In this document: positions 12,201 to 23,714 of the stretch, in pieces
How the letters are laid out: every line of letters begins with the position of its first letter
Position numbering within the stretch: the first letter of the stretch is position 1
Notes under the pieces: model-generated
What the model saw: only the letters and a program-made list of their open reading frames with translations
The model's database searches: none
What the model was told of the DNA's origin: nothing
Made by a program: the position numbers and the translations under genes
Source: Streptomyces chattanoogensis
Lineage (GTDB): Bacteria > Actinomycetota > Actinomycetes > Streptomycetales > Streptomycetaceae
DNA: 64,000 nucleotides
Direction of reading: 5' to 3'
NCBI RefSeq assembly: GCF_001294335.1
Contig: NZ_LGKG01000101.1
Location: forward strand, 1-64,000

Positions 12201-15200
12201 ATCGAGCCGGGCGAGATCGAGGCGGTGCTGGCGGGGCATCCGGATGTCGGCCAGGCGGTTGTGGTGGCCCGCGAGGACAACCCCGGGGATGCGCGGCTGG
12301 TCGCATACGTGGTACCCGATTCCCTCGCTGACCAGGGGCAGAATGACCGTCAGGTCGGGGACTGGCGCGAGATTTACGAATCGATGTATTCCGGTGGCTC
12401 CGATGAAGTGCTCGGCGAGGATTTCACCGGTTGGAACAGTTCGTATTCCGGTGGGCCGATTCCGTTGGGGGAGATGCGGGAGTGGCGGGATGCCGCGGTG
12501 GCGCGGATCCGGGAATTCGCACCTCGGCGCGTGCTGGAGATCGGTGTGGGTTCGGGGCTATTGCTTGCGTGGTTGGCTGCGGAGTGTGAGCAGTACTGGG
12601 CGACGGATTTCTCGGCGACTGTGATCGGCCGGCTGGAGCGCCAGGTCGCGGAGGCGGGTCTGGCCGACCGCGTGCGGCTGCGGTGCCAGCCCGCCGACAA
12701 CACCGAGGGGCTGCCGGCCGGATTCTTCGACACCATCGTGCTGAATTCGATGGTGCAGTACTTCCCCACTGGCGACTACCTCACCCGGGTGCTGGATGCG
12801 GTTGTTCGGCTGCTTGCTCCGGGCGGGCGCATTGTCCTGGGTGATATCCGTAATGCTCGGACGGCCCGGGAGTTCCAGGCAGCTGTTCAGGCGTTGCGGT
12901 TCGGTGCGGATGTATCGAGGTTGGATGCGGCGGTGGAGCAGGGGCTGCGTGCGGAACCGGAGTTGTTGGTGGCGCCGGAGTTCTTCGTGGACTTCGCGGG
13001 GCGTGATGTCCGGCTGGGTGCGGTGGATGTCCGGCTGAAGCGGGGTGGGTATCACAATGAGCTGACGCGGCACCGTTACGAGGTGGTGCTGCATTCCGCC
13101 GACGCCACCACCACCTCGGTCGCCGGCGCGGAGGAACTCGTATGGGGCCGGGACGTCTCCGGTCTCGCGGACCTCTTGCCGCGGCTCGGCGGAGGGAACA
13201 CGGACACGGGCTTCCGGGTGACCGGCATTCCCAACGCCCGACTGACCAGTGAGATTCAGGATTCGGCCGCTGCGCTACGCACCGTCGATGCCGTCGACCC
13301 GGAGGAATGCGTTCGCTGGGGTGAGCGGCATGGGCTCACCGTGCTGGTGACATGGAGCGCCGGACGTCCCGACCTGTTCGAGGCCGTGGTTCTGCCGGGT
13401 GCGTCCGCCGACCAGTCGCTGTCGGGGGTGTATCGCGCCGGTGACCTGGAGGGACCGCTGGTCAACACTCCCGCCGCGGTCAGAGCCATCGGCGACGTGG
13501 TGGCCTCGGTGAAAAGCATGCTCGGCGAGCGGTTGCCGGAGTACATGGTGCCGTCGGCGGTGATGGTGCTGGACCGGTTGCCGCTGACCCCGAACGGCAA
13601 GCTGGACCGCAAGGCCCTGCCTGCCCCCGATTACGCCGTACTGAGCGGTGGTCGGGCTGCGCGTACGCCGCAGGAAGAGGTGTTGTGCGGGCTGTTCGCG
13701 GAGGTGTTGGGTGTGCCGCGGGTCGGTGTCGACGACGGTTTCTTCGACCTGGGTGGGCATTCGCTGCTGGTCACCAGGCTCGTCAGCCGGATCCGCAGCG
13801 TCTTGAACGTCGAGGTCGCCATTGCGACGGTCTTCGATGCCCCCACGGCCGCGGAGCTCGCCCAGCGGCTGGACGGAGACGAGCGGGTGCGTCCGGAGCT
13901 CGTCCGGATGCTGCGCCCGGACAGCATCCCGCTGTCGTTCGCCCAGCGCAGGCTGTGGTTCCTGCACAAGCTGGAAGGTCCTTCGGCCACCTACAACATG
14001 CCGCTGGCGCTGCGGCTGAACGGGCATCTGGACCCGCAGGCCCTGCACGACGCGCTGCTGGATGTGGTGGGGCGGCATGAGGCCCTGCGTACCGTCTTCC
14101 CCGAGCACGACGGCGAGCCGACACAGGTCGTGCTGGATCTCGACGACGTCGAGCTGGGCTGGGAGGTCCGCCGTGTCGAGGCCGCTCGGCTGGACGACGC
14201 CGTTCGGGACCTGGCCGACCACCGCTTCGATCTGCTTACCGAGTGCCCGGTGCGCGCCTGGCTGCTGCTGCCGGAGGCCGGCGAGGACCCGGCACACTCC
14301 GGTGACGAACCCGAGGCGCTGCTGTTCGTGCTGCTGCACCACATCGCCGGTGACGGGTCATCCTGGGCGCCCTTCCTGCGCGACCTGGGTGACGCCTACC
14401 GGGCACGGCGTGTAGGGACCCCGCCGAACTGGGCGCCGCTGCCCGTGCAGTACGTGGACTACTCGCTCTGGCAGCAACAGACGTTCGGCCAGATCGACGA
14501 CCCGGCCAGCATGGTGTCGGCGCAGCTGGCGTACTGGACGGATGCCCTCGACGGCATCCCCGCACAGCTCGAGCTGCCCGCGGACCGGCCCCGGCCTGCC
14601 GTCGCCAGCTATCAGGGCGCCGATGTGACCTGGACCCTGGACGCCGAGCTGCACGCGGGGCTCGCCGCACTCGCCAAGTCGTCGCAGACCACGCTGTTCA
14701 TGGTCCTGCAGGCCGCGTTCGCGGCGCTGCTGACACGGCTCGGTGCGGGGACCGACATCCCGCTCGGCACCCCCATCGCCGGCCGCACCGACGACGCCCT
14801 GCGTCCGCTCGTGGGATTCTTCGTCAACACGCTGGTGCTGCGTACGAACACCGCCGGGAATCCCCGGTTCGACGAGCTGCTCGAGCAGGTCCGGGGCACC
14901 ACCCTCGACGCGTACACCCACCAGGAGCTGCCGTTCGAATACCTCGTCGAGGCGATCAACCCCGCCCGCTCCCTTTCCAGCAATGCCCTGTTCCAGGTGA
15001 TGTTCGTCCTGCAGAACATCGACCACCCCTCGACTTGGGTGCACGACCTCGAAGTCACCCCACACCAGGTCGAGCGCGTGAGTGCCAAGTTCGACATGTC
15101 GGTGAGCCTGGTGGAAATGCAGACCGAGGCGGGTTCCCCCGACGGCCTGCGCGGGCGGATCGAGTACGCCACGGAGCTGTTCGACCGCGAGACCATCGAG

Positions 15201-18200
15201 CGCATCGTGTCGTGGTACCGGAATCTGCTGCGCGCCGTGGTCCGCGATCCGCGCGTACGCATCGCGGACGCCGGGCTGCTGTCCGCCGAGGAGTACGGCG
15301 AACTGGTCGAGACCCGCAACGCGACCGTCGTACCGCTGTCCGCGCAGTGGCCGCACGAGAAGGTCGCGCGTCAGGCGGCGCTGACACCGGATACGCCGGC
15401 CGTAAGCTGCGAGCACGCGGAACTCACCTACCGTCAGCTCGACGAGCGGGCCAACCGCCTCGCCCGGCACCTGGTCAACCAGGGCGTCGGCGCGGAGACG
15501 GTCGTGGCCCTGGCCCTGCCGAGAACGGTGGACATGGTCGTGTCCATGCTCGCCGTCCTCAAAGCGGGGGCGACGTATCTGCCGATGGACCCCAACCATC
15601 CCGCCGACCGGCTGGCGTTCCTGCTCGAGGACGCGGCTCCGGCGGTGGTGATCACCACCGCGGCGGCGGGCGAGCGGCTGCCGGCGTCCGGAGTGCCGCA
15701 TGTCGTACTCGGCGATCCCGCCGTGGAGCGGGAGCTGGGCACCCTCGACGCGTCCGACCCGAATCTGCCGGTCCACGCGGACAACGCCGCCTACGTCATC
15801 TACACATCCGGTTCCACCGGACGTCCCAAGGGCGTGGTGATCTCCTACGCCAGCATCACCAACTTCCTTGACGGGCTCGGCACCCGCATCCCGTTCACCA
15901 GGCAGGACCGCATGGTCGCGGCGACCACCCTTGCCTTCGACATCGCCGCCGTCGAGCTCTACATGCCGCTCCTCAACGGCGGCAGTGTGGTGATCGCTCC
16001 CTCGGCCGTCACCAAGGATCCCGCGGCACTCTCGGCACTGGTGGCCGAGCGGGGGGCGACCGTCCTGCAGGCCACGCCTTCGGTGTACCGGTCGATGGTG
16101 ACCGCCGCACCGCAGGGCCTGGCCGGTGTACGGCTGCTCGTCGGTGGCGAGGCGCTGTCGAACAGCCTGGCCGAAGCGCTGTGCTCGGCGGGCGGCGAGG
16201 TCATCAACCTCTACGGCCCGACCGAGACCACGGTGTGGAACACGCTGGGCGCGGTGGAGAGCGGCAAGCACACCCCATGGATCGGCACGCCCATGCCGAA
16301 CGTCCGCGTCTACGTCCTGGACCCGCACCTGCGGCCCGTTCCGCCGGGCGTGGCCGGAGAACTGTACGTCGCCGGCGTCGCCCTGGCACGCGGCTATCTC
16401 CGTCGCCCCGCTCTCACGGCCGAACGCTTTGTCGCGAATCCGTTCGGCGGGCCCGGCGCCCGGCTGTACCGCACCGGAGACCTGGTGCGCTGGCGCCGCG
16501 ACGGTGGCCTCGACTTCGTCGGCCGGGCCGACGACCAGGTCAAGATGCGGGGCTTCCGGATCGAACTGGGCGAGGTCGAGGCCGCCCTCTCCCAGCAGGA
16601 AGGCGTGACGGAGGCTGCCGTGCTCGTCCACGACGACGGCAACGGCGACCAGAAACTCGTCGGCTATGTGGTGCCTGGCCGGGAGTGGGCCGCCGTCGGC
16701 GGCACCCAGGAGGAGGCTCGCCAGATCGAGTCGTGGCGGGAGGTGTACGAGTCCCAGTACCGCGACCAGCTGGCGAACGACGGCTTCTGGGAGGACTTCG
16801 GGATCTGGCGGAGCAGCTACGACGGCACCGCGATCCCGCTCGCCGAAATGGAGGCGTGGCGAAGCTCCGCCGTCGAACGGATCATGGAGCTCGAACCCAG
16901 GCGCGTACTGGAGATCGGCGTCGGGAACGGCCTGATCCTGTCGCAGATGGCACCCCACTGCGAGGCGTACTGGGGCACGGACTTCTCCTCGTCGGCGATC
17001 GACGCGCTGCGCGGACGCCTGGCTGTCCTCGGAGACGTGGCCTCGATGGTCGAACTGCGTGCCCAGCCCGCCGATGACGACTCCGGCCTACCCCGGGAGT
17101 ACTTCGACACGATCGTCATCAACTCGGTCGTCCAGTACTTCCCGCACTCCCAGTACCTGGTCGAGGTGATCCGTACCTGCCTGGACCTCCTGGTACCGGG
17201 CGGGTCGCTCTATCTGGGTGACATCCGGAACCTGCGTCTGCTGCGCTCCCTGCACAGTGGTGTCGTCGGCCACGGCCTCACATCGGACGCCGACATGGGT
17301 GCCGTCCGCGCGGCCATCGAGCAGAAGGTCACCGGGGAAGAGGAGTTGCTGCTCTCCCCGGACTTCTTCGCCGGTCTCGGAACGGATCTCCATCAGATCG
17401 GCGGCGTCGACATCAGGCTCAAGCGCGGCGCGTACGCGAACGAGTTGTCCCGATACCGCTACGACGTCGTCCTCTGCAAGGCGCCACTGGTCCCGCTGGC
17501 GGTTGACTCTTTGCCGGAGATCACCTGGTCTGAGGCAGGCGAGGACTTCCTCGAGGGCATCCGGGAGGCGCTGCGCACCCACCCGGGGGGCATCCGCTGC
17601 AACGACATCCCCAACGGTCGGCTCCTCGCCGACTACGCCGCGATGCGGGAGATACGTGCCGGGAGTACCGCAAGCCGGGTGCTGGACCGGATCAACCAGA
17701 CCGGCACCGCGGGTCTGGACCCCGAAGCCTGCAACGAAGTGGCCGAAGCACAGGGATTCCGCGCGGTGGCGACGTGGGCGAAGTCCGGACACGACGACCG
17801 CTTCGATGTGGTCTTCCTCCCCTCGGGGTCGACGCTGCCGGTGGCCGCTTATCGCAGCGGCACAACAGTCGTTGGGAGTGATCCGGCCGTACATCACGAC
17901 AGGCTGGCCAACCGGCCCGCCACCACTCACCGGCTACGGGGCCTGCACGAGGAGCTGCGCGCCCGGCTGAGCCAATGGCTGCCGGAGTACATGGTGCCCG
18001 CGGCCTTTGTGCTGTTGGACGAGCTGCCCCTGAGCCCCATCGGCAAGCTGGACCGCAAGGCGCTGCCGGCGCCGGACTACGCCCTGTTCAGCGGCGGCCG
18101 CGCACCGCGCACCCCGCGGGAGCAGGCGCTCTGCGGGCTGTTCGCCGAGGTCCTGGGCCTGTCCGAGGTCGGCATCGACGACAGCTTCTTCGATCTCGGC

Positions 18201-21200
18201 GGCCACTCACTGCTCGCCACCCGGCTGGCCAGCCGGGTGCGCACCACGCTCGGTGTGGAACTGCCCATCGCCATGGTGTTCGAGACGCCGACCGTGGTCG
18301 GACTGGCCGGGCGTCTGGACGACAGCGGCGACCGGGCCCGCCCAGCTCTGGTGCCGATGCCCCGCCCGGACGAGGTGCCCCTGTCCTTCGCCCAGCGCCG
18401 GCTGTGGTTCCTGCACAAGCTGGACGGGCCGTCCTCCGCGTACAACATGCCCCTGGCACTGCGCCTGTCCGGTGAGGTGCACCACGAGGCGCTGCGGGCC
18501 GCGCTGCGGGATGTGGTGGATCGCCATGAGTCCCTGCGCACGGTGTTCCCCGAGACCGACGGTTTGCCGCACCAGAAGATCGTGACCGCCGACGAACTGA
18601 CCTGGGAGACCCGCTCGGTCAGCGCCGACGAGCTGCCACGGGAGGTGGCGAGGGCCGCGCGATACGACTTCGACCTGGCCGTCGAGCCACCCATCCGGGC
18701 CTGGCTGTTCGACTGCGGAGGCGACGAGTGCGTGCTGCTCATCCTGCTGCACCACATAGCTGGTGACGGTTGGTCCACCGGACCGCTGATGCAGGACCTG
18801 GCCACCGCCTACACAGCCCGCCGTGAAGGCCACGCACCCCAATGGCCGGCACTGGCCGTCCAGTACGCGGACTACACGCTGTGGCAGCGCGAACTGCTGG
18901 GGGAGGAGTCCGATCCGGACAGCGTCTTCGCCCAGCAAGTCGGCTACTGGACCGAACAGCTGGCCGCACTTCCCGCCCGGTTGACGCTTCCGACGGATCG
19001 GCCGCGCCCTGCCGTGCAGTCGTACGAGGGCGCCGGTCTGCGCTTCGCATTCACCCCAGAGCTGCACCGGGCACTGGCAGATCTGGCCCGGGAAGCGGGC
19101 GCGACCGTCTTCATGGTGCTGCAGGCCGGAATGGCGACGCTGCTGACCCGACTGGGTGCGGGGACCGACATTCCGCTGGGATCCCCGATCGCGGGCCGCA
19201 CGGATGAAGCCCTGGACGACCTCGTCGGCTTCTTCGTCAACACGCTGGTGCTCCGTACGGATACGTCCGGCGACCCGAGCTTCCAGGAACTGCTGGCACG
19301 CGTCCGCCGGACGAGCCTGGCCGCCTACGCCCACCAGGATGTGCCGTTCGAGTATCTGGTGGAGGCGCTCAACCCCCAGCGTTCCGTATCGCATCATCCG
19401 CTGTTCCAAGTGATGCTGGTGCTGCAGAACGCGTCGGGCGGTGCCGTCGGCCTGCCAGGTCTGGACGTACGGGAAGAGCCGGTCGGTCTCGACACCTCGA
19501 AGGTCGATCTCTCGGCCCACATGGTCGAACATCATGATGAGTCAGGCGGGCCGGCCGGTGTGAGCGGTGTGCTGAAGTACGCGACGGACCTGTTCGACCG
19601 GGCCACGGCCGAAACGCTGGTGTCGCGCTGGATACGCTTGCTGGAACAGGTCGTCGCACGGCCGGACCGGCCGATCGGCGAGGCGGAGGTGCTGCTCGAC
19701 GGGGAGCGCACGCAGCTCCTGCGCGAGTGGAACGACACCGCGGCCGAGCTGCCCACGCCGACGGCGGTGGAACTGTTCACCGAGCGGGCCCATGCGGCGC
19801 CGGACGCGGTGGCGGTGGTCTGCGGCGAGCAGTCGCTGTCGTACGGAGAACTGAACGCTCGCGCGAACCGGCTGGCGCACTATCTGATCGAGCGGGGCGT
19901 GGGGCCGGAGCGCATCGTGGGGGTGTCGCTGCCCCGGTCCGTGGAGATGGTGATCGCGGTGCTGGCCGTCCTCAAGGCCGGCGGTGCGTATCTGCCGCTG
20001 GACCCGGCCCATCCGGCCGATCGTCTCGCCTTCATGCTGGCCGATGCCCAGCCCCTGCTGGTGCTCGACGGGCAGACGATGTCCCGCGAATGGACGGACC
20101 ATCCCGACCACGACCCGGCACCAAGCCTCGACCCGTCGCACCCGGCGTACCTGATCTACACCTCGGGTTCGACGGGCCGCCCCAAGGGCGTCATCGTCGA
20201 GCACGGCTCACTTGCCGACTACCTGAGCTGGTCCACCCGGCATTACCCGGCGGCGAGGACCGCGACGCTGGTCCCGTCCCCGATGTCGTTCGACCTCACG
20301 GTGACCGGCCTGTACACCACTCTGGCGCTGGGCGGCCGTGTCCACCTGGCAGACCTGGAGGACCTGCCCCCGGCCGGCGACGTCCCGGTGACGCTGCTCA
20401 AAGCCACCCCCTCGCACCTTCCCCTGCTCACCGGGCTCTCCACAGGATGGTCGCCGACCGACACCCTGATCCTCGGCGGTGAGGCCCTCACCGGCGAAGC
20501 CCTTGAGAGCTGGCGGAACCAGAACCCCCGGGCAGCGGTCATCAACGCGTACGGCCCGACGGAACTGACCGTCAACTGCACGCAGTACGCGATCCCCCAG
20601 GGCAGTCGGCTCCCGGCCGGCCCCGTCCCCATAGGCCGTCCCTTCTGGAACACCCGGGTGTACGTTCTCGACGAGGCGTTGCGTCCGGTTCCTCCGGGTG
20701 TCGCGGGCGAGTTGTACGTCTCCGGTGCGGGTCTGGCACGTGGCTACCACGGGCGAGCGGGGCTGACCGGGGAGCGGTTTGTGGCGTGTCCCTTCGAGTC
20801 GGGTGCGCGGATGTACCGGACCGGTGACCTTGTGCGGTGGAACCGTGAGGGCGACCTGGAGTTCGTGGGGCGCGCGGATGAGCAGGTGAAGGTGCGGGGT
20901 CATCGCATCGAGCCGGGTGAGGTCCAGGCCGTGCTGGCCAGGCATCCCGATGTGGCACAGGCGGTCGTCGTGGCCCGGGAGGACGTGCCGGGCGACACCC
21001 GGCTCGTGGCCTATGTGGCGCCCAAGGACGGTCTCGTCCTCACCCCGGGCGAACTGCGCGGCCACGCGGCGGAAAGCCTGCCGGAGTACATGGTTCCTTC
21101 GACCGTGGTCACCCTCGAAGCGCTCCCCCTGACCTCGAACGGAAAACTGGACCGCACCTCCCTGCCGGCCCCGGACTACACCACCCAACTCCGCAATCAG

Positions 21201-22253
21201 GCACCGAGGACACCGCAGGAAGAAGTGCTGTGCGACCTGTTCGCCGAGGTGCTGAACCTGCCACAGGTCGGCATCGAGGACGGCTTCTTCGATCTGGGCG
21301 GACACTCCCTCCTGGCGGCCCGCCTGGTCAGTCGGATGTGGGAGGTGCTGGGCGTGGAACTGCCCATACGCGCGGTGTTCGAAGGCCCCACCGTGGCAGC
21401 GCTGGTCCGGCGGATGGAGCTGGGTGAGGAGGACGACAGCCTGGATGTCCTGCTGCCACTGCGCACGCACGGACGGCAGCGCCCCCTCTTCTGCATCCAT
21501 CCGGTGAGCGGGCTGAGCTGGTCCTATTCGAGGCTTCTGAAGCACCTCTCGCCGGAGATCCCGGTTTACGGCCTGCAGTCCCGCGGCATACGGCGCCAGG
21601 AACCGCTCCCGGAATCCCTGGACGACATGGCCGAGGACTATGTCCAGCGGATCCTCCGACTGCAGCCGGAAGGGCCGTACTTCCTCCTCGGCTGGTCCTT
21701 CGGCGGCCTCTTGGCCCACACCATCGCGGCGCTCCTGGAACGCCGCGGAAAGCAGGTGGCGCTGCTTACGCTCCTCGACGCCTACCCGAGGAAGGAGGTG
21801 ACCGCGGTGGAATTGGAGGAGATCGTTTCCAAAATCGATATGCCGACCATGTACCGCGGTATCCTCGAAGGGTTCGACGTCCACGTCGACGAGGCGGAAG
21901 CGAAGACACTGAGTCATGACCGCTTCACCGAAATCCTTCGGGAGAAGAATTCGGTACTCGCCGGGCTCAAGGAGTCCGAAATACGGACACTGACCGACGT
22001 CCTGATCAACAACGTCCGTATCCGCAATCAGGTCGAAAACCACGTCGTATCCGCGGAAACGCTCATCATCGCGGCCGGTGAGGGCTCGAACAACCCACTC
22101 ACCAAGAGCATGTGGAGCGAGTACATCACCGGCAGCATCGATTTCCATCGAGTAGGTGCCCGCCATTCCCAGATGCTGAACCAGGGGCCCCTGGAGGAAA
22201 TTGGTCCGATGGTGGCGGACAGGCTGCGCCGCATCATTTCCTCCGAGGAGTGA
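1..22253 (+). CDS. Multimodular non-ribosomal peptide synthetase, 5'-truncated by window edge, with terminal thioesterase
   Basis: The reading frame is already open at base 3 and encodes the end of a condensation domain, so the true start is upstream; at least 7,400 residues are visible. Domain order is (C)-A-MT-PCP, C-A-PCP, C-A-PCP, C-A-MT-PCP, C-A-MT-PCP, C-A-PCP-TE. Every complete C domain keeps HHxxxDG (HHIAGDG, HHIAVDG, HHIASDG, HHIAGDG, HHIAGDG). Every PCP keeps LGGHS with the phosphopantetheine serine, and every A domain ends in the GKLDR catalytic lysine motif. No epimerization domain is present, so L-residues are expected unless a C domain is bifunctional. It is the last synthetase of the line because it ends in a TE. 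mbtH, a hydroxylase and precursor-supply genes follow on the same strand. The six-residue substrate forecast comes from hand-read specificity codes and is tentative. Confidence 0.97.
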   Translation, partial: GRVRETSLAAYANQDVPFEYLVEVLNPQRSAGYHPLFQVALVVQNAPGTDAELPGLQVKQEDVGTGTSRFDMLISLLEHHDPAGEPAGIDALLEYSTDLFDRSTVESLMGRWVRLLEQVVADPDLSVGQAEVLLDGEREQLISGWNDTTAPGVSGASLAELFAERARWAPDAVAVVSGAESLSYAEVNARANRLAHYLVEKGVGPEQVVGVLLPRSVEMVVAVLAVLKAGGAYLPLDPAYPTDRLEFMLADARPLLVLDSELLGRDWSGYDDGDPERKAEPSHPAYVMYTSGSTGRPKGVVVSHIGMASLAVAQQAHLGVDAKSRVLQFSSPSFDASVWELVMVFGAGAALVVPGREESTGEGLGRVLRVGRVSHVTLPASVLATVPAGTEAELPDLASVVLAGEACPPQLVARWSVGRRVVNAYGPTESTVCVSMSGALSAGGPVPIGKPIVNTRVYVLDAQLQPVPASVAGELYVSGAGLARGYWERAALTAERFVACPFEAGARMYRTGDLVRWNPEGELEFAGRADEQVKVRGFRIEPGEIETVLTAHPEVAQAVVVAREDAPGDARLVAYVVPDSVGDADQKNRQVADWQQIYESVYSGDNGSEFGENFTGWNSSYSGEPIPLVEMREWRDAAVARLREFAPRRLLEIGVGSGLLLARLASECEQYWATDFSANAIGRLEGQVAEAGLGDRVQLRCRSADDADGLPEGFFDTIVLNSVVQYFPSGEYLGRVLDAVARLLAPGGRIVVGDVRNVRTARALQTAIQDQRLPGGTDAAHLESAVEQGLRAEPELLVAPEFFTEFAESDERFGVVDVRLKRGGYHNELTRHRYEVVLYAADVESVSLAGVTEYAWGQDVAGLAGLPTALEGKTDGLRVTGIPNARLVSELPGSAAESGTAGAVDPEEFVRWGEQHGHHVALTWSADHSGRFDAVILPAGYPVRALTGVYRSGPTAGPLVNDPVAVHGAGDVQTSVRTMLTERLPEFMVPSAVVVLDRLPLTPNGKLDRGALPAPDYAVLSSGRAPRTPQEEVLCGLFAEVLGVPRVGVDDGFFDLGGHSLLVTRLVSRIRSVLNVEVGIATVFDAPTVADLAQRLDAAATVRSALVPMPRPAHIPLSFAQRRLWFLHKLEGPSATYNMPLALRLQGRVDQQALHDALLDVVARHEALRTVFPEHDGEPTQAVLDLDDVELGWEVQSSIDAELPAALENAARHAFDLATEIPVRGWLFDCGEEQVLMILIHHIAGDGWSVGPLARDIVAAYSARCAGQAPSWDELPVQYADYTLWQRELLGDESDPDSVFAGQVDYWTGQLAGLPDLLSLPTDHPRPAVASYEGAYLTFAIDRELHQSLAALASGNGATVFMVLQAAMAAFLTRIGAGTDIPLGTPVAGRTDEAMDDLVGFFVNTFVLRTDTSDDPTFLELMAQVRETSLAAYANQDVPFEYLVEVLNPQRSLSHHPLFQVMLALQNAPSADFELPELQVNAEKVDVGVSQVDLSLHVVERHDESGVPTGIDALLEYATDLFDRSTVESLMARWVRFLEQVVFDPGRPIGEAEILLEGERHQVLVGWNDTAAETPFATLAGLFAERAKLAPDATAVISGGGVSFSYREVNSRANRLAHYLVEQGVEPEQIVGVLLPRSVEMIVAVLAILKAGGAYLPLDPAYPADRLEFMLADAQPMLVLDRELVRQDWSAYPDTDPQPLLQPAHPAYLIYTSGSAGHPKGVLVSQSGVADLAATHQERMVVTAESRLLQVSSLSFDISFSDLCTTFAAGAVLVLPGQERLAGEALLEELAEKRITHVDLPPSVLRSIPLDGAESALPDLATVVMGGEACPPELAARWSVGRRLLNSYGPTETTVDVTMSGALSAGGTVSIGRPCRNTRLYVLDPRLCPVPPGVAGELYVSGAGLARGYWRRAGLTAERFVACPFESGARMYRTGDLVRWSCDGELEFVGRADEQVKIRGFRIEPGEVTAVLSGHPAVAEAVVVAREDNPGDTRLVAYVVRSDVRIDTDELRAFMVGRLPGFMVPSAVVALDRLPLTVNGKLDRTALPAPDYAVAAGGRAPRTPREEVLCGLFAEALGVPRVGIDDGFFDLGGHSLLVTRLVSRIRSVLGIEVAIATVFEAATVAGLAQRLDGDGHVRAALARRPRPDHIPLSFAQRRLWFLHKLEGPSATYNSPLVLRLSGQLDQEALQAALLDVVKRHESLRTVFPERDGETWQSILEPDRVQLHWETRSVTERELPDALETAAAYRFDLSSEIPVRASLFACGDDHILTLLIHHIAVDGWSMKPLADDIVAAYSARRAGQAPSWDELPVQYADYTLWQRELLGDESAPDSVFSRQVSYWAEMLADLPELLPLPLDRPRPAVQSYDGSHVPLELNAELHRSLVSLARNAGVTVFMVLQASMAALLTRLGAGTDIPLGSPIAGRTDDALDGLVGLFLNTLVLRTDTSGDPSFVELLARVRETSLAAYSHQDVPFEYLVETLNPRRSASHHPLFQVMLTLQNAAGGALELSGLQVSEEPVGVEVAKVDLSVNVIERHDASGAPAGIQGALTYSTDLFHRSTMESLLARWTRLLEQVVAYPDRPIGQAEILLEGERDRVLVGWNDTTTELPAPTVVELFATQVRLVPEATAVVSGADSLSYGELNARANRLAHHLIEQGVGPEKLVGVSLPRSVDMVVAVLAVLKAGGAYLPLDPAYPADRLEFMLADARPLLVLDADVLAQDRSAYPDTDPEPRPHPSHTAYVIYTSGSTGRPKGTIIEHGSLAHYLQWSTRHYPGAATATLVPSPLSFDLTVTGLYTTLALGGRVYLADLEDLPPTADVPVALLKVTPSHLPMLAELPSGWSSAETLILGGEALTGEALEVWRARNPDATVINVYGATELTVNSTEYRLEPGTRPRPGVLPVGRPFWNTRMYVLDAQLRPVPPGVAGELYVSGAGLARGYWDRAGLTAERFVACPFEPGARMYRTGDVLRWNAEGELEFAGRADQQIKVRGFRIEPGEVEAALTGHPAVAQAVVMAREDAPGDTRLVAYVAMTDADSADGEELRAHVAGLLPGYMVPSAVILLDCLPLTPNGKLDRKALPAPDYTALSCGRAPRTPREDVLCGLFAEVLGVPRVGIDDGFFDLGGHSLLVTRLVSRIRSVLGVEVAIATVFDAPTVAGLARRLQDEDQVRPALVPIPRPDSIPLSFAQQRLWFLYKLEGPSPTYNSPRVLRLSGSVDRHALHAALLDVIDRHESLRTVFPEQDGEPRQRVIATDQVRLGWENHTVTEGDLPAALAAAARYAFDLATEIPVRVALFDLVDDPTGERGGAAAGDEHVLMVLQHHIASDGWSVGPLARDIMTAYSARCAGQAPDWAPLPVQYADYTLWQRELLGAESDPDSVFAQQVGYWTEQLAGLPEVINLPTDRPRPATASYAGSHATFALDGELHRNLRELAADCGATLFMVLQAGMAALLTRLGAGTDIPLGSGIAGRTDGALDDLIGFFVNTLVLRTDTSGDPEFADLVERVRKTSLAAYAHQDVPFEYLVEVLNPKRSPAHHPLFQVNLILQNLPEARFELPGLDARSQSVGTGAARYDLMFSLHEVLDGDGVPSGLAGQVEFATDLFDEGTVRRLVHRWERLLRAVTADPGTRIGQVELVGAVEREAVLAGGRGPVAEQAGLFPDLFAEQVARTPEAVAVTGAGLRLSYRELDERSNRLARWLVGRGVGPESVVALALPRTPELLVALLGVLKAGGAYLPVDPEYPAERIGLMLADAEPVLLLTDARTAGVLPESGVAWVVLDEAQTAAAVSELPGRALSDAEQIVPLRAAHAAYVIYTSGSTSRSKGVVVPHEGLANYLRWCEGAYPGLCGGAVLHSSVSFDLTVTTLFAPLAVGGTVHVSGLDELDPGLWAGLPAPTFVKATPSHLPLLESMPVDVLADGDLVLGGEQLLGAALAPWRAAHPGVTVINEYGPTEATVGCVVHRVAAGDADPAGAVLIGAPSTNMGVYVLDSWLRPVPVGVGGELYLAGAQLARGYLGRPGLTAERFVACPFEPGVRMYRTGDLVRWNGDGELEFVGRVDEQVKVRGFRIEPGEIEAVLAGHPDVGQAVVVAREDNPGDARLVAYVVPDSLADQGQNDRQVGDWREIYESMYSGGSDEVLGEDFTGWNSSYSGGPIPLGEMREWRDAAVARIREFAPRRVLEIGVGSGLLLAWLAAECEQYWATDFSATVIGRLERQVAEAGLADRVRLRCQPADNTEGLPAGFFDTIVLNSMVQYFPTGDYLTRVLDAVVRLLAPGGRIVLGDIRNARTAREFQAAVQALRFGADVSRLDAAVEQGLRAEPELLVAPEFFVDFAGRDVRLGAVDVRLKRGGYHNELTRHRYEVVLHSADATTTSVAGAEELVWGRDVSGLADLLPRLGGGNTDTGFRVTGIPNARLTSEIQDSAAALRTVDAVDPEECVRWGERHGLTVLVTWSAGRPDLFEAVVLPGASADQSLSGVYRAGDLEGPLVNTPAAVRAIGDVVASVKSMLGERLPEYMVPSAVMVLDRLPLTPNGKLDRKALPAPDYAVLSGGRAARTPQEEVLCGLFAEVLGVPRVGVDDGFFDLGGHSLLVTRLVSRIRSVLNVEVAIATVFDAPTAAELAQRLDGDERVRPELVRMLRPDSIPLSFAQRRLWFLHKLEGPSATYNMPLALRLNGHLDPQALHDALLDVVGRHEALRTVFPEHDGEPTQVVLDLDDVELGWEVRRVEAARLDDAVRDLADHRFDLLTECPVRAWLLLPEAGEDPAHSGDEPEALLFVLLHHIAGDGSSWAPFLRDLGDAYRARRVGTPPNWAPLPVQYVDYSLWQQQTFGQIDDPASMVSAQLAYWTDALDGIPAQLELPADRPRPAVASYQGADVTWTLDAELHAGLAALAKSSQTTLFMVLQAAFAALLTRLGAGTDIPLGTPIAGRTDDALRPLVGFFVNTLVLRTNTAGNPRFDELLEQVRGTTLDAYTHQELPFEYLVEAINPARSLSSNALFQVMFVLQNIDHPSTWVHDLEVTPHQVERVSAKFDMSVSLVEMQTEAGSPDGLRGRIEYATELFDRETIERIVSWYRNLLRAVVRDPRVRIADAGLLSAEEYGELVETRNATVVPLSAQWPHEKVARQAALTPDTPAVSCEHAELTYRQLDERANRLARHLVNQGVGAETVVALALPRTVDMVVSMLAVLKAGATYLPMDPNHPADRLAFLLEDAAPAVVITTAAAGERLPASGVPHVVLGDPAVERELGTLDASDPNLPVHADNAAYVIYTSGSTGRPKGVVISYASITNFLDGLGTRIPFTRQDRMVAATTLAFDIAAVELYMPLLNGGSVVIAPSAVTKDPAALSALVAERGATVLQATPSVYRSMVTAAPQGLAGVRLLVGGEALSNSLAEALCSAGGEVINLYGPTETTVWNTLGAVESGKHTPWIGTPMPNVRVYVLDPHLRPVPPGVAGELYVAGVALARGYLRRPALTAERFVANPFGGPGARLYRTGDLVRWRRDGGLDFVGRADDQVKMRGFRIELGEVEAALSQQEGVTEAAVLVHDDGNGDQKLVGYVVPGREWAAVGGTQEEARQIESWREVYESQYRDQLANDGFWEDFGIWRSSYDGTAIPLAEMEAWRSSAVERIMELEPRRVLEIGVGNGLILSQMAPHCEAYWGTDFSSSAIDALRGRLAVLGDVASMVELRAQPADDDSGLPREYFDTIVINSVVQYFPHSQYLVEVIRTCLDLLVPGGSLYLGDIRNLRLLRSLHSGVVGHGLTSDADMGAVRAAIEQKVTGEEELLLSPDFFAGLGTDLHQIGGVDIRLKRGAYANELSRYRYDVVLCKAPLVPLAVDSLPEITWSEAGEDFLEGIREALRTHPGGIRCNDIPNGRLLADYAAMREIRAGSTASRVLDRINQTGTAGLDPEACNEVAEAQGFRAVATWAKSGHDDRFDVVFLPSGSTLPVAAYRSGTTVVGSDPAVHHDRLANRPATTHRLRGLHEELRARLSQWLPEYMVPAAFVLLDELPLSPIGKLDRKALPAPDYALFSGGRAPRTPREQALCGLFAEVLGLSEVGIDDSFFDLGGHSLLATRLASRVRTTLGVELPIAMVFETPTVVGLAGRLDDSGDRARPALVPMPRPDEVPLSFAQRRLWFLHKLDGPSSAYNMPLALRLSGEVHHEALRAALRDVVDRHESLRTVFPETDGLPHQKIVTADELTWETRSVSADELPREVARAARYDFDLAVEPPIRAWLFDCGGDECVLLILLHHIAGDGWSTGPLMQDLATAYTARREGHAPQWPALAVQYADYTLWQRELLGEESDPDSVFAQQVGYWTEQLAALPARLTLPTDRPRPAVQSYEGAGLRFAFTPELHRALADLAREAGATVFMVLQAGMATLLTRLGAGTDIPLGSPIAGRTDEALDDLVGFFVNTLVLRTDTSGDPSFQELLARVRRTSLAAYAHQDVPFEYLVEALNPQRSVSHHPLFQVMLVLQNASGGAVGLPGLDVREEPVGLDTSKVDLSAHMVEHHDESGGPAGVSGVLKYATDLFDRATAETLVSRWIRLLEQVVARPDRPIGEAEVLLDGERTQLLREWNDTAAELPTPTAVELFTERAHAAPDAVAVVCGEQSLSYGELNARANRLAHYLIERGVGPERIVGVSLPRSVEMVIAVLAVLKAGGAYLPLDPAHPADRLAFMLADAQPLLVLDGQTMSREWTDHPDHDPAPSLDPSHPAYLIYTSGSTGRPKGVIVEHGSLADYLSWSTRHYPAARTATLVPSPMSFDLTVTGLYTTLALGGRVHLADLEDLPPAGDVPVTLLKATPSHLPLLTGLSTGWSPTDTLILGGEALTGEALESWRNQNPRAAVINAYGPTELTVNCTQYAIPQGSRLPAGPVPIGRPFWNTRVYVLDEALRPVPPGVAGELYVSGAGLARGYHGRAGLTGERFVACPFESGARMYRTGDLVRWNREGDLEFVGRADEQVKVRGHRIEPGEVQAVLARHPDVAQAVVVAREDVPGDTRLVAYVAPKDGLVLTPGELRGHAAESLPEYMVPSTVVTLEALPLTSNGKLDRTSLPAPDYTTQLRNQAPRTPQEEVLCDLFAEVLNLPQVGIEDGFFDLGGHSLLAARLVSRMWEVLGVELPIRAVFEGPTVAALVRRMELGEEDDSLDVLLPLRTHGRQRPLFCIHPVSGLSWSYSRLLKHLSPEIPVYGLQSRGIRRQEPLPESLDDMAEDYVQRILRLQPEGPYFLLGWSFGGLLAHTIAALLERRGKQVALLTLLDAYPRKEVTAVELEEIVSKIDMPTMYRGILEGFDVHVDEAEAKTLSHDRFTEILREKNSVLAGLKESEIRTLTDVLINNVRIRNQVENHVVSAETLIIAAGEGSNNPLTKSMWSEYITGSIDFHRVGARHSQMLNQGPLEEIGPMVADRLRRIISSEE
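3340..6400 (+). other. NRPS module 2 C-A-PCP; predicted basic residue
   Basis: The C domain starts at the IPLSFAQRR motif and carries HHIAGDGWS near 3725. The A domain has the ATP motif [10 protein letters not shown] and a hand-read code D-I-S-D-V-G-S-V-D-K. Acidic residues at the fourth and ninth positions are typical of pockets for cationic side chains (Arg, Orn or a guanidino residue). I do not recognise the exact code, so the substrate class is inference. There is no methyltransferase and no epimerase. Confidence 0.7.
6440..9495 (+). other. NRPS module 3 C-A-PCP; predicted Asp-type residue
   Basis: The C domain carries HHIAVDGWS near 6830. The A-domain code reads D-L-T-K-I-G-V-V-N-K. The D-L-T-K start is shared by Asp, Asn and 3-methyl-Asp activating domains, and the V-N-K end resembles Asp pockets of acidic lipopeptide synthetases rather than the Asn code of module 4. 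The DNA of this A domain is closely similar to that of module 6, suggesting duplication. With glutamate mutase genes downstream, this module or module 6 is the likely user of 3-methylaspartate. Confidence 0.7.
9540..13870 (+). other. NRPS module 4 C-A-N-MT-PCP; predicted N-methyl-Asn
   Basis: The C domain carries HHIASDGWS near 9968, with a short Gly/Ala-rich insertion just before it. The A-domain code D-L-T-K-V-G-E-V-G-K matches the established asparagine code. Its ATP-binding motif is [10 protein letters not shown] instead of [10 protein letters not shown], an unusual double substitution. An N-methyltransferase (about 12350-13130, motif VLEIGVGSG) is inserted and is much closer to the module 1 domain than to that of module 5. 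The expected residue is N-methyl-Asn. Confidence 0.78.
13915..18310 (+). other. NRPS module 5 C-A-N-MT-PCP; predicted sarcosine
   Basis: The C domain motif is HHIAGDGSS, with the usual Trp replaced by Ser. The A-domain code reads D-I-V-Q-L-G-L-V-W-K, one or two changes from the standard glycine code, so with the inserted methyltransferase (about 16720-17480, motif VLEIGVGNG) the expected unit is sarcosine. This A domain is of a different lineage from its neighbours (FDIAAVE core, GKLDR preceded by Ile). Its methyltransferase is the most divergent of the three, suggesting the module was acquired separately. Confidence 0.78.
18360..22253 (+). other. NRPS module 6 C-A-PCP-TE; predicted Asp-type residue and chain release
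   Basis: The C domain carries HHIAGDGWS near 18755. The A-domain code D-L-T-K-I-G-A-V-N-K resembles Asp-activating domains of calcium-dependent lipopeptide synthetases. The PCP (LGGHS near 21295) is followed by a type I thioesterase from about 21450 with nucleophile motif GWSFGG, a downstream LLDAYP aspartate and a terminal ARHSQ histidine. The TE would release the peptide by hydrolysis or cyclization; the sequence does not say which. Confidence 0.82.
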
Positions 22254-22346
22254 TTCCTCGTGGTCAAGCCTCGGCGAGTCGGCCGGCAACACCGCACACC
22301 AGAAAGCAAGAACCCGCAGAATCGGATCCCGGAAAGAGGAACAGCT

Positions 22347-22565
22347 ATGACGAACCCGTTCGAGAACCCGGACGGCACCTACCTCGTCCTGATCAACGAT
22401 GAAGGCCAGCACTCGCTCTGGCCCTCCTTCATCGATGTGCCGGCCGGCTGGACGGTCGCAAAGCAGGAGGACAGCCGCGCCGCCTGTCTGGAGTACATAG
22501 AGAAGAACTGGGTGGACATGCGCCCGGCCAGCCTGGTCAAGGCCATGGAAGAAACCGGAGCCTGA
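22347..22565 (+). CDS. mbtH: MbtH-family NRPS accessory protein
   Basis: A 72-residue MbtH-like protein with the family hallmarks [19 protein letters not shown] and DMRPASL. MbtH proteins bind adenylation domains and support their folding and activity. The ATG at 22347 follows a purine-rich stretch (ggaaagagga); an upstream in-frame GTG at 22260 would add a non-conserved leader and is rejected. It lies 93 bases after the NRPS stop and 3 bases before the hydroxylase start, so it is almost certainly cotranscribed and serves this synthetase. The usual Gly before the central Cys region is replaced ([10 protein letters not shown]), a minor variation. Confidence 0.95.
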   Translation: MTNPFENPDGTYLVLINDEGQHSLWPSFIDVPAGWTVAKQEDSRAACLEYIEKNWVDMRPASLVKAMEETGA

Positions 22566-22568
22566 CAC

Positions 22569-23597
22569 ATGGCCACACTTGACCGAACAACCGCGGCCAC
22601 CGGCCTCGACGTAGAGATCGCCCCTGGGAAGCCAGCGCTCCTGAGGGTGACCGAAACGGTCCGGCCCGAACACGCCGCGGACTGGATCGCCGACCGCCGG
22701 ACCGAACTGGACGACCTCGTTCTCCGCCACGGCGCGGTTCTGGTACGGGGGCTCGGTATACGCGACGCGGCCACGTTGCGGCGGGCAGGCGAGCGGCTCA
22801 CCACCCTCCTGGCCCCGGAACGGGAGGCATTCGCGCGTCGGCAGCAGCTCGGTGCGGATGTCGTCTCCTCCCTGGAATGGCCGGCGGACCAGCCGATGTG
22901 TATGCATCACGAGCTGAGTCACGCGCTGGAGTTCCCCCGACTGCTGGTGATCGGCTGCTTCACCGCACCGGAAAAGGGCGGTGTGACGGGCGTGGCCGAT
23001 GCACAGCGGGTACTGGCCGAGCTTCCTGCGCCCCTGGTGGAACGGTTCGTACGGGAAGGGTGGACACTCACACGCTCGTACAACAACCTGGTCGGCCTGT
23101 CGTGGAAGGAGGCGTTCAACGCCGCGGACCGCACCACGGCGGAGGAATACTGCCGGGCAAACGGGATCACGGCCGAATGGCAGGCGGACGGCCGGCTACG
23201 CACTCATCAGCGCCGATCTGCGGTGATTCACCACCCGATCACCGGTGCACGCTGTTGGTTCAACCAGGTCGGCTTCCTCAGTGAATGGAATCTCGACCCT
23301 GCGGTCCGCGCATTCATGCTGGGCCAGTTCGGGCCGGACGGACTGCCGTTCACCACATCCTACGGAGACGGCGAACCACTCGACGCCGAGACGGTGGGCA
23401 TCATCGCGGACGTCTACGAGTCGGCGACGCTTCGCGAACCATGGCAGGTCGGCGACCTCTTCCTGGTCGACAACATCCGTATGGCACACAGCCGCGAACC
23501 CTTTGTGGGCGAGCGCACACTCGGCCTGATCTTCGGCGATCCGGTACGCCTGGCCGACTGCACACCGGGATATCCGCCACCGACGACGAATCCATGA
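22569..23597 (+). CDS. SyrP/TauD-type Fe(II)/2-oxoglutarate oxygenase, putative amino-acid beta-hydroxylase
   Basis: A 342-residue member of the TauD/TfdA superfamily. The metal triad reads as H113-x-E115 (in MHHEL) and H307 (in MAHSREPF), followed by the ERTLGLIFGDP strand that supplies the 2-oxoglutarate arginine. A glutamate in place of aspartate in HxD is common in the SyrP-like group that hydroxylates carrier-bound amino acids in NRPS pathways. It starts three bases after mbtH. Likely substrates are an Asp/Asn/methyl-Asp unit on the main synthetase or the residue on the stand-alone A-PCP protein that follows. Family assignment is firm; the substrate is inference. Confidence 0.9.
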   Translation: MATLDRTTAATGLDVEIAPGKPALLRVTETVRPEHAADWIADRRTELDDLVLRHGAVLVRGLGIRDAATLRRAGERLTTLLAPEREAFARRQQLGADVVSSLEWPADQPMCMHHELSHALEFPRLLVIGCFTAPEKGGVTGVADAQRVLAELPAPLVERFVREGWTLTRSYNNLVGLSWKEAFNAADRTTAEEYCRANGITAEWQADGRLRTHQRRSAVIHHPITGARCWFNQVGFLSEWNLDPAVRAFMLGQFGPDGLPFTTSYGDGEPLDAETVGIIADVYESATLREPWQVGDLFLVDNIRMAHSREPFVGERTLGLIFGDPVRLADCTPGYPPPTTNP

Positions 23598-23612
23598 CAA
23601 GGAACTGACGGG

Positions 23613-23692
23613 GTGCGCCTGCACACGAACCATGCACCTGGCGCATTCACATGAAGTGGCCGGGCTCGATGCTGCCGATCTAGCCCGGCCAC
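23613..23692 (+). promoter_or_regulatory. Possible leader mini-ORF plus strong hairpin ahead of the A-PCP gene
   Basis: A GTG-initiated 13-codon reading frame (23613-23654) is followed directly by a perfect 11-bp inverted repeat, arms 23656-23666 and 23682-23692 with a 15-base loop. The hairpin sits just before the ribosome binding site (about 23697-23703) of the A-PCP gene. No T-tract follows. It could be an mRNA-processing or attenuation element, or a weak terminator that separates two transcription units. The mini-ORF itself is unproven. Confidence 0.5.
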
Positions 23693-23714
23693 CGCTCAGA
23701 AAGGCAGCAGTCGC

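Noticed and set aside
1..22253. Epimerization domains that would give D-residues
   Set aside because: No E-type HHxxxDG domain occurs after any PCP; every such motif belongs to a C domain placed before an A domain.
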